The position numbers were made by a program, and so were the translations under genes. Below are positions 1 through 9,587 of a stretch of DNA of 64,000 nucleotides, piece after piece. Position 1 is the first letter of the stretch. Every line of letters starts with the position of its first letter. Source of the DNA: Nymphaea colorata (lineage: Eukaryota; Streptophyta; Magnoliopsida; Nymphaeales; Nymphaeaceae); the NCBI RefSeq assembly GCF_008831285.2, contig NC_045149.1:3897500-3961499 (forward strand). The letters are read 5' to 3'. The notes under the pieces are model-generated. The model searched no databases, was not told where the DNA came from, and saw only the letters and a program-made list of their open reading frames with translations.

Positions 1-1596
1 GTGATAGTCGACTCTCTTAGTCAAAATTGAGGGTGGCGCCGCCCAATGAGAATCGCCCAGACGAAAGCAACAATTTGGGCCGAGCCGTAGCCAAGTCCAA
101 CCACGGATGACGGCATAGTGAGCGTGGCTGAAATCGCTCAACCTGTGGCCGGAACTCTTGCCGCTGCATACTATCCGACGACTCCTTGGGATCTCTTGTC
201 AATTCCCAAATTTGCCAATTATCAATAAATACATCATTAATTCGGAGCCAAAGTCAAGAAGGGTAAAATCATCATTTGGGAGCAGGCATTAAAGCCAATC
301 GCAAGGATCAGAGCTCATTAACACCCGCACGACCCTTGGGGTTTTCCGCGTCAAGGTTCGAGGCATTCAAGGCTCAAGCCTTCCATCCCCATCCTCCAAT
401 CCATCACGTGTCAGCATCCTAGGGCCCAAGCCGTTCGTGACTCCTAGGGGCAATCAATTGGGGTCAACCCCCTCTCCTCATCCTCCACCCGCATTCAAGG
501 TAAGTGTCTTAACTCACCGTGCAAACCTCCCTCTTTCTCGTGAGCTTCCCCCTTCTCTTTGTAATCCTCTTCTTCCCCCATCGTAACTAGCCATTAGCCT
601 TAACTCTCCTTCTTGAGAATCCTCTCCTCCGTCGTGACTTGCCCCAAGTCATTAATCTTACCATTTCCCCTAGTTGAGCCTTAACCTCCCTCATAAACTC
701 TCTTGTAACCCCACACTTAGCAATAGCTAGTCATTAAACCTCGTCCAACCCGAGACCCTAACCCTAACCACATGACCTAGACCTAAGTTTGAGTCACCTA
801 GACCAGCCTACTTGACCTACCTCATCCACTCTAGCTAACCGTTAAGCCGTGAGTGCCTTAGCCTTGTAGCCTTCTCGGCCCTACTCACCGGTGGGCTAAT
901 AGAGAATAAGAAGGCCAAGAAACACCCTCCACCTTAGCAGCCATAGAAACCTCTTCCATCACCAAGCTCAATTCTTCATTCCGAGCTTGGTCTCTTTGCT
1001 TTGGGAAATTCCGTAGCTAGGTCTTCCCACAAGGCAGCCCGTGTCCATCGACGCTCGTCCGATAGCCGCCGTCACCTTCCATCATCACCTTCGTCCTCGG
1101 CCAGGCTGGCTGAGCCTCTTGCAACAACATCGTCATCCTCGGCCAGGTGGGCTGAGCCTCTTGTGGTGTCATCATCACCCTCGGCCAGGCGGGCCAAGTT
1201 GCATTCCCTCATTTTGTGCAGCAGGCGCCTTCACATCCAGTTGCTTCCGCACTTCTTTGACAACCATCGTTGTTTGGCCGACATTCCTCAGCCGTTAGTT
1301 TTGCATCCTGTCATTTCTTTTTGTTGAATCGAGTGAGTCGTGAGTGGATCTTGTGTCACTCATAGTTGTATTGGCCTAACCCTTAGTTGATGTAGTAGGT
1401 TTAAACTGGGTTCGGGACGATCCTACCTGTATCTTTGTCCTAGAGAAGTGTCAAGCCAGGGTTCCTGTCCAGCGGGTTTTAGGATTTTAGTACTAGCTAG
1501 TCTTAGTCTGGTCTTAGGCTCCTCGAGTGATCTTGGGTAGCATATTCTACACTAACATCTGGTTTTTTTTCCAGTGCTGGTGAAGGGTCTCTAACA
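1..1596 (+). mobile_element. Element A: 5' LTR, truncated by window start
   Basis: This stretch matches about 6042-7611 (bases 48 and 6089 align), so it is one of two direct LTR copies. It ends in TCTCTAACA at 1596, directly followed by a tRNA-Met-like primer-binding site. That fixes the 3' border and the plus orientation. Roughly the first 1.0-1.5 kb of this LTR lies outside the window. The two copies differ at many sites, so the insertion is old. The region contains candidate U5 intron signals, described separately. Open frames such as 1001-1327 are not supported as genes because they lie in non-coding LTR DNA with no recognisable product. Confidence 0.85.
500..1574 (+). other. Candidate intron in U5 of element A
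   Basis: A consensus 5' splice site CAAG|GTAAGT lies at 496-505. A 3' site lies at 1563-1574 as eight T, then CCAG, with a CTAAC branch-point-like motif about 20 nt upstream near 1551. The 3' LTR copy keeps GTAAGT near 6542, but the branch motif reads CTAGC and the acceptor AG is lost (7571-7590). Related LTRs in this window have a G|GTAA block and a T-rich AG in similar places. Splicing is inferred and unproven. Confidence 0.45.
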
Positions 1597-1610
1597 GTTT
1601 GTATCAGAGC
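1597..1610 (+). promoter_or_regulatory. Element A primer-binding site (initiator tRNA-Met type)
   Basis: The sequence GTTTGTATCAGAGC directly follows the 5' LTR end and matches the usual plant PBS core TGGTATCAGAGC apart from one internal mismatch. It would prime minus-strand DNA synthesis. Confidence 0.75.
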
Positions 1611-1696
1611 AAGCTTGAGACTATCATCAGTAGGTTTCAGTTTTCAGCAAGTGTCAGTTGGATTACAGCAATAGTTAGAAGAAGTCTTTCAGTTTC

Positions 1697-1870
1697 ATGA
1701 GTGTCAACCAGATGTCATCTTGGGAAGAAGAAGCCTCGGAGGGCAAACCCACTTGTGGCTATGAGTCCGACAACAACGGGTCATATGGGAAATACGAGCA
1801 ATATTCCGATAATGAAGCCCAAAGCCAGTTCAGTGGAGAACATTCAGAGGCTTTAGACATGGAAAGCTGA
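1697..1870 (+). CDS. Short acidic ORF at start of A internal domain
   Basis: This is a 57-codon ATG-initiated frame, the first good ATG after the PBS, where gag would begin in a coding element. The product is acidic and rich in Ser, Glu and Asp. After the TGA at 1868-1870 the same frame continues open, still acidic and then Lys-rich, to about 1940. No Gag domain or zinc knuckle is visible. It may be the broken N terminus of a former Gag-like protein, or chance. Confidence 0.25.
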   Translation: MSVNQMSSWEEEASEGKPTCGYESDNNGSYGKYEQYSDNEAQSQFSGEHSEALDMES

Positions 1871-2154
1871 TACGAGGTCGATGATGGAGACTCAGCAAGC
1901 GACTCCCAAGAGGAGAAGAAGAATAAGTTGAAGAGGACATGACTGATGATGAGGAACATCCCTCAGAGGGACAAGCCGATGACTACCCTCATTCAAGTTC
2001 CACATGAATTTAGTGTAGATCGGCAGAGAGTCATGAGATCTATAGCTACTCCCTACCCAGAATCACATTTGGGAAGAGAGGGTATGAGTACCGCTGCAAG
2101 GGCATGAATTGAAACAAGAGAAGCAGTCCATGTGACCACCAAAATCACCCCCTC

Positions 2155-2915
2155 AGCTTCCGGAATGGAGTTTATTTCTATGCGCCTATAAGGATGACCA
2201 GCTTGTGTACAAATGGGTCCTATGGCAAGGGCAAGAATTGACTGAAGGCTCTCGATGGAAGTACATGCTTGGAGGATCAAATCCCAAATGTGAGGTGTGT
2301 ATCCAAAACTTGGGCTTGGAAGGCTACCATTTCCAACTATGGGTGAACCCGTAGAATCATACTCTGCTCGTCACCAATGTCACCCAAGCAAGAAGGCTAA
2401 GTGTAGCTGGATTGGTAGTAAAACCTCAACAAACCGTGCAGATCTACCCAGGAGAGGCCATTAAGGCTGGGAGTTGAGAATATCACTACACCTTGGTAGT
2501 CAAAGCCTCTCGGCTAGACTCCATGGAGAGAAACAACCCAAAAGCCAAAGGGAAGGTGACGTGCAAGAGTCCAACTCGGGAGCATAGCTCGAAGAATCCT
2601 TACACATTCGAGCAAGGCACAACAAGTGATGTAATGACCAAGTCCAACAAGGGTCAGCGCAGATGTGAGCCGAATAGTCCGCCTAAGCCTAATCAGGATC
2701 GAAGGAGTGGACACCCATCTCCAAGACGCAATGCAAAAACAGTGGCAGTCGGATCTTCCAACAGCCGACAACAATATGGAAGTTATAGCCCTCCGCCCGA
2801 GCCCGCAAAGAATAACAAGGAGGTCATGAATCAATCGCAAGATAGAGAGATATACAAGCTAAGAAAGCTGGAAATGCTAAAGCCTATTGGCATGTATATG
2901 CCAACAGACCGGTAG
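2155..2915 (+). pseudogene. Degenerate open frame of unknown function in element A
   Basis: One frame reads through about 750 nt with only two internal stops, near 2353 and 2476, and ends at 2915. The first part has mixed hydrophobic and charged residues with two close cysteines (KCEVC) and reads like a folded domain (for example GYHFQLWVNP and VQIYPGEAI). The second part, from the in-frame ATG at 2522, is basic and rich in Lys, Ser and Pro. I recognise no protease, RT, integrase or Gag motif. It could be the remnant of an element-specific protein in a LARD-type retrotransposon. The neighbouring frames are also partly open, so the reading is uncertain. Confidence 0.3.
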
Positions 2916-3034
2916 GCCACAGTACCCACGGTCCGATCAAGGAGGAATGGGAAACTTGCCGAAATGGTGAGAATGGGCTTGACGCACATGAATAGGCCAG
3001 CAAGTCTGAATCTTGGACCACATCTAAGTGGTTA

Positions 3035-3328
3035 ATGGAGGTTGATCGCATATGCCGGATCTTGGACCAGCCTACGGGTGGTCAGGAGGAATTTACAGAG
3101 GAAGCCACAACCACCCAGGGATCCATCAATACTAAACTGCTTCCTAAGGAGGGTGGCCGTAGCCGATCTTCAGAGGACATTCCCAAAAGAAACAAGGGAA
3201 ATGCCTTGCAAAAGCAGGCGATTGAGGAACTCATCAGTAGTAAAGGTTTGAACTCCAAGGATGAAGCCATTCCAATGGATGCCTTAGCCAAACGGCTCAA
3301 AATAAAAAAGTTGTTTTTATCACCCTAG
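3035..3328 (+). CDS. Hydrophilic ORF in element A, unknown
   Basis: This is a 97-codon ATG frame encoding a hydrophilic, Lys/Glu-rich product without a signal peptide, membrane segment or known motif. It lies in the same non-pol internal region as the degenerate frame upstream. It could be a fragment of the same ancestral ORF after frameshifts, or chance. No function is proposed. Confidence 0.15.
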   Translation: MEVDRICRILDQPTGGQEEFTEEATTTQGSINTKLLPKEGGRSRSSEDIPKRNKGNALQKQAIEELISSKGLNSKDEAIPMDALAKRLKIKKLFLSP

Positions 3329-3438
3329 TCAGAGCTCAAGCCCATACCCTTGGAGGAGATACTGCCGATATACATGGTGTTACCATCCAGCACGGATCCT
3401 CCCGAAGGCCAACATTCAGCTAGTCCCTAACCAACTAA

Positions 3439-3771
3439 ATGGAACCAAAACCCACTCTGGAACTCAGCAAGCAGAGACACACCATCAGAAGAGGGCAATT
3501 CCACCCTACTCCCACAGAGTCTCAGGCAAAGCCCAAGAAGAGTGGTGGTATCCAAATTGAGGAGGAGACCAGCGCCACAGACATGAGCATAAGGAAAGAG
3601 TTACATGCCCTGATTACGCATGGGTCCGTTGAAAGTACCCCTACAATCCAATGGGTACTCAGCCAAGGACAAGGAGTGCAAACCAAAAGATTGGAACGTC
3701 AAATCCAAGGTGAGTGTGCAGCGGAAGCATGGGCAAGCACGTTGGATGTTAGACCAAAGCAGCCACCCTAG
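3439..3771 (+). CDS. Hydrophilic ORF in element A, unknown
   Basis: This is a 110-codon ATG frame with a basic N-terminal half and no recognisable domain. It lies 110 nt after the preceding ORF. The purine-rich region up to 4560 contains several short overlapping frames on both strands, so coding status is weak. Confidence 0.15.
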   Translation: MEPKPTLELSKQRHTIRRGQFHPTPTESQAKPKKSGGIQIEEETSATDMSIRKELHALITHGSVESTPTIQWVLSQGQGVQTKRLERQIQGECAAEAWASTLDVRPKQPP

Positions 3772-4567
3772 TAATACAGCAGGAAGCCCGAGCAAGCACC
3801 CGGTTATGGCAGGCCCACGAACGGGAAGAAGAGTGAAAACGTATAGAGTACCAAGAAGTCTCCGAACAGCTGGATGAACAACGAGGGTCACTACTTGGAA
3901 AGCTCCCTCATGACAACGGACCGATGCCGATGAAGGAGCAGCAAGGGTTGATGAGAAGAAGGCCCACAAGTGTTACAACTCGAGTCTACTCGAGAGGGCC
4001 AAGAAGGGTATTTCTTCAAGGGAAAACTTCCCTTGAACATTTACCGAGGGACTATGGACCAACCCATAGAAGCGGAGGACCAATGGGTGAAGCCAAGGAG
4101 GCCCAGATCTACCCTGAGGGACACATAACAAGAGCTTGGGGACAAGCTCATTGTAAGGAGGGTGGACTATTACGGACCTACTTTAACCCAAGCCGAGAAC
4201 AACGGGTAGATTGGTCGAGGCAGGTCGAGATAATGCCGATGGTGCAAAGCAAGGGCCTTGAGCAAAGCAAGGCTGGGGGAAGCCCGCATCCGAGCAAGAA
4301 GAGCTTAGGCCAAAGAAGGTTGCGGCCCAGCGTGTGGCCATAGAGGGCCGACAACCGAAGGAAGAAGGCCCCCACCAGACTGTTAGCACCAAGTGTAGTT
4401 CGGCAAAGCAAGGCCAAACCAAGGAAGGAAAGGCCGCAATAGGGCGCGCAGCCGACGAAGGGCGCCAGCCGAAAAAGAGAAGCGCCAGCTTGACTCGGAA
4501 GGAAGAAGTATATATCAAGCCAAGAAGGGCCGACCGGGAGAGGTTAACACCGAACAACAAGGCCGGG

Positions 4568-7500
4568 TGTTAACTGTGAGGTTAAGTTCATGTCTGCAGC
4601 CCGGATCAAGGCCACCGCACTTCCGAACACCATCGGCCAGGGATGCAAGTGTAGTCACAGGAGATAGAGGCACAACGGGTTGAGCGCAAAGTGGCAGCGC
4701 TGGCTAAACAGCATTGGCTAGGCACTCGCGCAAGGGCACAAACAACAACAATCAGACAGGCCGAACCCAAACTAACAGCGTTGGTCAAGCAATGGCCAGG
4801 CGCACAGGCAAAGGACGAAGCAGCCATAACAATATTGGCCAACTAGGACTGGCCAAAGGCACGACACATGGCAAAGAGGTATACGCTAGTCCAGCAAGGT
4901 TAGTTTGCCGACTAAGTGTAGCGCCAACGGATGGAGCATGGACAACTTGAAGACCGGACCTAGATGAGCCAGTAGAACCAAACCCAGGTCGAGTCCAAAC
5001 CCGAGTCTGTTGGGGTAGTTAGGTTTGAGTCTAGATATGTTAGACTAGGACCCGAGACTTTTGGTCATTCTGTCTCGGTTTTGCTTATTTACTTCTGTTT
5101 TATATTTCCTTAAGTAAGACAAGTCTTATTTCCATCTTTGTCTCGGTTCACTGATGGAACCAGTTTGCAATTTGTATTTAAACCCATTGTAAGCCATTTT
5201 CAACAATATGCTTTTGCAAAAAGTATAGAAAATTGGCTTGAGATCGTCTCTCACTTCTCCGCCCAGTGTGGTTTGTATCTCCCTCACCATGAGGTAGTGT
5301 GTCTCTCCCACCGAGAGGTGGTGTATCCCCAAGCTTCCAACCCGTGGTTCTGGCCAGAGTGAAGAGAAGAAGACCCGAACGTGGAGGTGGCCGGAAAACC
5401 TCCATTGACACCATCATCCTACGTGTATTTCTCCGATGCAATACAAGCTCTTCTCGATGCAGCCTCCCTTGATCACGAAGGGCGGCTTGAGACTACGGGA
5501 ATGTTTGGAGAATATTGGTCCGTCGCTCTGCCCTACTAGTACCCCAAACGTCGAGAAATCCGACAGCGAAATGCAAGTTTGGTACCGTACTCTCTCACAG
5601 TTCCGTTCCCCTTCACACCATAGATAGGCCAAACGAAAGTCTATCCTAGTAGGCTGTTCTCTCCCCTGGCACATCGGGAGGACAACAGTCGGAAAGGTCA
5701 GCCGGAGTTGAGTCTTAGACCAAGCGAAAGTCTACCCTAGTAGATTGTCTCTCCAAGGGCACATTGGGAGGAAAATAGCCAGAAGGTTGGCCGGAGTTGG
5801 GTCTAGGCGAGCCAACAGAGTTCGACTCTAGTAGGCGGCTTTCCCCTTGTAGAATCCAGGGAGATTGTGGCTGGAAAGGTCGAGCTAACCCCCAGCTGAG
5901 CCTGTTCTATCTTCAAAGTGAAACTGAGAGGTTGTTGTGGTCGTTGTCGGTGGGCGGCCAGTGTTGACTGCAGCATTCTATCGGAGGAACGAAGCGGTGA
6001 ACCAAGCACATGATTGGCAAACCTATAAGTGAATATCGAGAGCGGTGCCATAGGTGGAAAGTTGCTGCACAAAATCCAACAGCACAACGAGAATCGCCCC
6101 GAGGAAAAGCAACAATTTGGGTCGTTCCGTAGCCAGGTCCGACCACAGACAACGACATAGTGAGCGTGGCAGGAATCGCTCAACCTGTGGTGGGAAGTCT
6201 TCCCGCCGCATACTATCCGGCGACTCCTTGGGATCTCCTATCAATTCCCGAATTTGCCCATTATCAATAGATCCATCATTAATTTGGAGCCAATGTTGAG
6301 AAGGGCGAAATCATCATTTGGGAGCGGGCATTAAAACCAATCACGAGGACCAGAGCTCATTGACACCTGCGCGACCCTTGGGCTTTCCAAGCATCAAGGT
6401 TCAAGGCATTCAAGGCTCAAGCCTTCCATCCCCATCCTCCAATCCACCACGTGTCAGCATCCTAGGGTCCAATCCCTTCCTAACTCTTAGGCGCAATCAA
6501 TTGGAGTCAACCCCCTCTCCGTATCCTCACCCGCATTCAACGTAAGTGTCTTAACTCACCTCGCAAACCGATCCCTTTCTCGTGAGCTTCCCCCTTCTCT
6601 TCGTAATCCTCTTCTTCCCCCATCGTAACCAGCCATTAGCCTTAACTCCCCTTGTCAAGAATCCTCTCCGCTCTCATGACTTACCCCAATCATTAATCTT
6701 CCCATTTCCCCTAATCGAGCCTTAACCTCCCTCATAAACGATCTCGTAACCCCACACTTAGCAATAACTAGTCATTAAACCTCGTCCAACCCGAGACCCT
6801 AACCACGTGACCTAGACCAACCTACTTGACCTACCTCATCCACTCTAGCTAACCTTAAGCCGTGAGTGCCTTAGCCTTCCGAGCCTTCTCGTCCCTAGTC
6901 ACCTGTGGGCTAATCAAGAATAAGAAGGCCAGGAAACACCCTCCACCTTAGCAGCCATAGAACCCTCTTCCATCGATGAGCTCAATTCTTCATTCCGAGC
7001 TTGGTCTCTTTGCCTTGGGAAATTCCGTAGCTAGGTATTCGCACAAGGCAGCCCATGTCCATCGGCGCTCGTCCGACAGCCACCGCCACCTTCCATCATC
7101 ACCTTCGTCCTCAGCTAGGCTGGCCAAGCCTCTTACGGCAACATCGTTAGGCTCGGCCAAGCGGGCCGAGCCTCTTGTGGTGTCATCGTCACCCTCGGCC
7201 AGGCGGGTGGAGTTACATTCCCTCCTTCTGTGTAGTAGGTTCCTTCACCTCCAGTCGCTTCTGCACTTATTCGACAACCATCGCTGTTTGGTCGACATTC
7301 CTCGGCTGTTAGTCTTGCGTCCTGTAGTTTCTTTTTGTTGAGTCGGGTGAGTCGTGAGTGGATCTTGTGTCGCTCATAATTGCATTGGCCTAACCCTTAG
7401 TTGATGTAGTAGGTTTAAATTGGGTTCGGGACCATCTTACCTGTATCCTTGCCCTAGGGAAGTGTAAAGTCGGGGTTCCTGTCCGGTGGGTTTTAGGATT

Positions 7501-7611
7501 TTAGTACTAGCTAGTCTTAGTCTAGTCTTAGGCTTCCTCAAGTAACCTTTGGAAGCGGATTCTACACTAGCGTCTGGTTTTTTTGCTGGCAACGGTGAAG
7601 GGTCTCTCACA
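4568..7611 (+). mobile_element. Element A: 3' LTR
   Basis: The end at 7611 (CTCTCACA) corresponds to the 5' LTR end at 1596. The start is not settled because the other copy is cut by the window edge. TGTTAACTG at 4568, directly after GGCCGGG, is the preferred start. It gives 3.04 kb, close to the related LTRs, and keeps a U3 hairpin (5028-5046) inside the LTR. TGTTGGGG at 5008 is the alternative. A TATA box is at 5175-5182. The 5-bp target copy should be ATGAA at 7612-7616, but its partner lies outside the window. Confidence 0.7.
5175..5182 (+). promoter_or_regulatory. Element A LTR TATA box
   Basis: TATTTAAA lies about 600 nt into the LTR (from 4568) and is followed by AT-rich DNA. The corresponding place in the related minus-strand LTRs B, C, E and F also holds a TATA motif. 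Transcription would start about 30 nt downstream. Confidence 0.5.
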
Positions 7612-9245
7612 ATGAACTTGAGACAGCCTATGACTAACCTAAGAACATAATAATACAAGATACTACCCTGCTGGACAGGCACCCCGGCTCAAAAAATCCC
7701 TAGGACAATGAATACAAGTGCGTGTAATCCGAAACCAAGGCTAAACCTACTACAATCAACTAAAGAGACATGAGGTTAGTACAGACGAAAGCAATACATT
7801 AAGACACTCACAACTCACTCAACAAACCATAATCCCAATACGTGGAAACCACACCCACCCAAGGGGGCTTGTTGTCTTGTGGTCGTGTCCTTGGCTAGGA
7901 GCCTTTGAGGGACCACTAAGAACAACAATGGTCGTAGCGAGGCTAAAGCAAAATCATGCAATTACTTCCAACCCACGAATCTATAGGGGGTGAGAAAGGT
8001 TACCGGTCGAGGCTAGCTTGACCTCGAAATCAGCAAGAGGACATTGGGGGAAAGCCAATGGTGTGTGCTGACCCCGGTGTAATGCAGCTACCGATGTGAA
8101 AGACGCGGGCCACCTAGCTGCTGGTGATGATGTGGCTGGCAACAGCTCGGCCCTCCTGGCCAAGCGGATGGAAAACCTGTCGACGATTGCAGCCCGCGTG
8201 GCTGAGCGGCGACGCAGACTACCATCCAATGTTGTAAAAGGCGATAAAGCGAGGTGAGGCGTTGAGCCTCTCATGAGGTGAAGTGAGGCGAGGCATTAAT
8301 TGAAGCGTAAGTTTCACAAACAAATTTGTGAATTACATAATATTTATGAAAATAACAACAAAAATGAAAAAAAAATGACTACAATATTAAGCATATCAAC
8401 AAAAAATAATACACAACATATGCAAACCACAATAATTTGTAAATCCAAATAAATACAATGTCATAACATACATAGTACAAAGAGTGCTTGCGTAATTGAC
8501 TCATAGCACGACCTGTCCTAAACAGTTAAATGTCGTAGAATTATTGTTGAAAAACAAATAACCAAAATTAAGTAAACCAAGATTCATATGACAATATCAA
8601 CTAAGAAAATAAGTAAATAATGAATATTTTGCGTAAAATCACATAGCTTGATTTTTTTTTACTAGAAACAGCTGCAATGGGAGTTCATGTGTGTGCATAA
8701 AAAGTCGACTAAACTATGTTAGATTTGTATAACATCATCTAAATGAAAAACTGACGATACGAACTTGTGCTTAGAACTTGTGGCCAAGCTTTTAACAGGA
8801 CCTCCAAAAAAGGGAAAAAATAGTTAATCCATTCCTCCAATTTGTTCGTTCGTGATATAAACTTTTACGATATTTGTGAAATATTAAAAAATATTATTTT
8901 GGTTTTGTAGGAAAATGAGATGTTATAAAAGGATGGAGGGAAAGCACCCCTGCCGCATATACATTTTGCATTGACTCGAACACGATATGTAACGCTGCGG
9001 CATAAGCAGACAAAGAAATTGGATGAGGAGCAACAACTGAAAGTGTTTGATGAATGTCTGAACCAAAGAGGAAGCATTTGGCAGCTTATTTTGCCACTTT
9101 AATGGCCGGAGCTATCCATATCTGGAGCTAGCTTCTCTTCTTTTTTTGGCCACAGATTAACCTTTTGAAGGCTGGGGTCTGGCTTTTATGAGGTCGAAAG
9201 TTTTTTGCGGCATCTTTTCATGCGTTGTTGATTTTCAGGCGACCA

Positions 9246-9587
9246 ATGGAACCGACGAGTCAGACTACCATTTATCATTTGCCGATCGGCCAACTTCAGC
9301 AAATTTCCACATGCCTTTCCGTCTGGGAAATCTGCGCCTGTCGCGCCGTGTGCAGGCTGTTCAAGCAAACCCTAACGTGCCCCTTCTTCGTCCAGCTCGT
9401 GGCCCAATGTACTGCCCTCAGCTGGTTTGTGGTCCACCCATCGCTCTGTCGAAAATCCCATCGTGCTTCACCGGACTCCGTTCTTCCCGTCGCACTGCCG
9501 AAAATCCCGTCGTGCCTCGCTGGACTCCCTTCTTCATGTCACACTGCCGGAATCCCATCGCCTCACCGGACTCCCTTTTTAAATTAA
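9246..9587 (+). pseudogene. Captured F-box-like gene fragment
   Basis: The ATG at 9246 opens a 113-codon frame. Residues about 7-53 fit the F-box pattern: an LP at the start (HLPIGQLQQI), hydrophobic spacing, then VCRLFKQTL and a final P-F-aromatic end. F-boxes bind SKP1 in SCF ubiquitin ligases. The ATG lies a few bases after a splice-acceptor-like GATTTTCAG|GCGACC (ending 9236), so this looks like an exon start. After about residue 75 the frame runs into a 49-bp tandem repeat and loses similarity; no substrate-binding domain follows. It lies inside the hAT-like element, so transposon capture is likely. Expression is unknown. Confidence 0.45.
9441..9581 (+). repeat. 49-bp tandem repeat, 2.9 copies
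   Basis: Units begin at 9441, 9490 and 9539 with TCGCTCTG, TCGCACTG and TCACACTG, and share GAAAATCCC and CCGGACTCC words. The repeat overlaps the end of the F-box-like frame and probably made its C-terminal part. Confidence 0.75.

Larger units (their letters stand above)
1611..4567 (+). mobile_element. Element A internal domain, non-autonomous (LARD-like)
   Basis: Between the PBS and the 3' LTR there are about 3 kb with no recognisable Gag, protease, RT, RNase H or integrase in any frame. Long LTRs around a non-pol internal domain is the definition of a large retrotransposon derivative, which would move only with proteins supplied in trans. The U5 end resembles that of the chromovirus LTRs in this window, so elements such as B are plausible helpers. 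That link is inference. Confidence 0.6.

Noticed and set aside
1001-1327. 108-codon Ser/Arg-rich frame, also at 6976-7341
   Set aside because: It is shared because both lie in the LTRs of A. Composition follows a local CTCGGCCAGGC-type repeat and no product is recognised.
5008-5015. TGTTGGGG as start of the A 3' LTR
   Set aside because: No purine tract precedes it, and a U3 hairpin-rich part comparable to the other LTRs would fall outside. It is kept as the alternative to 4568.
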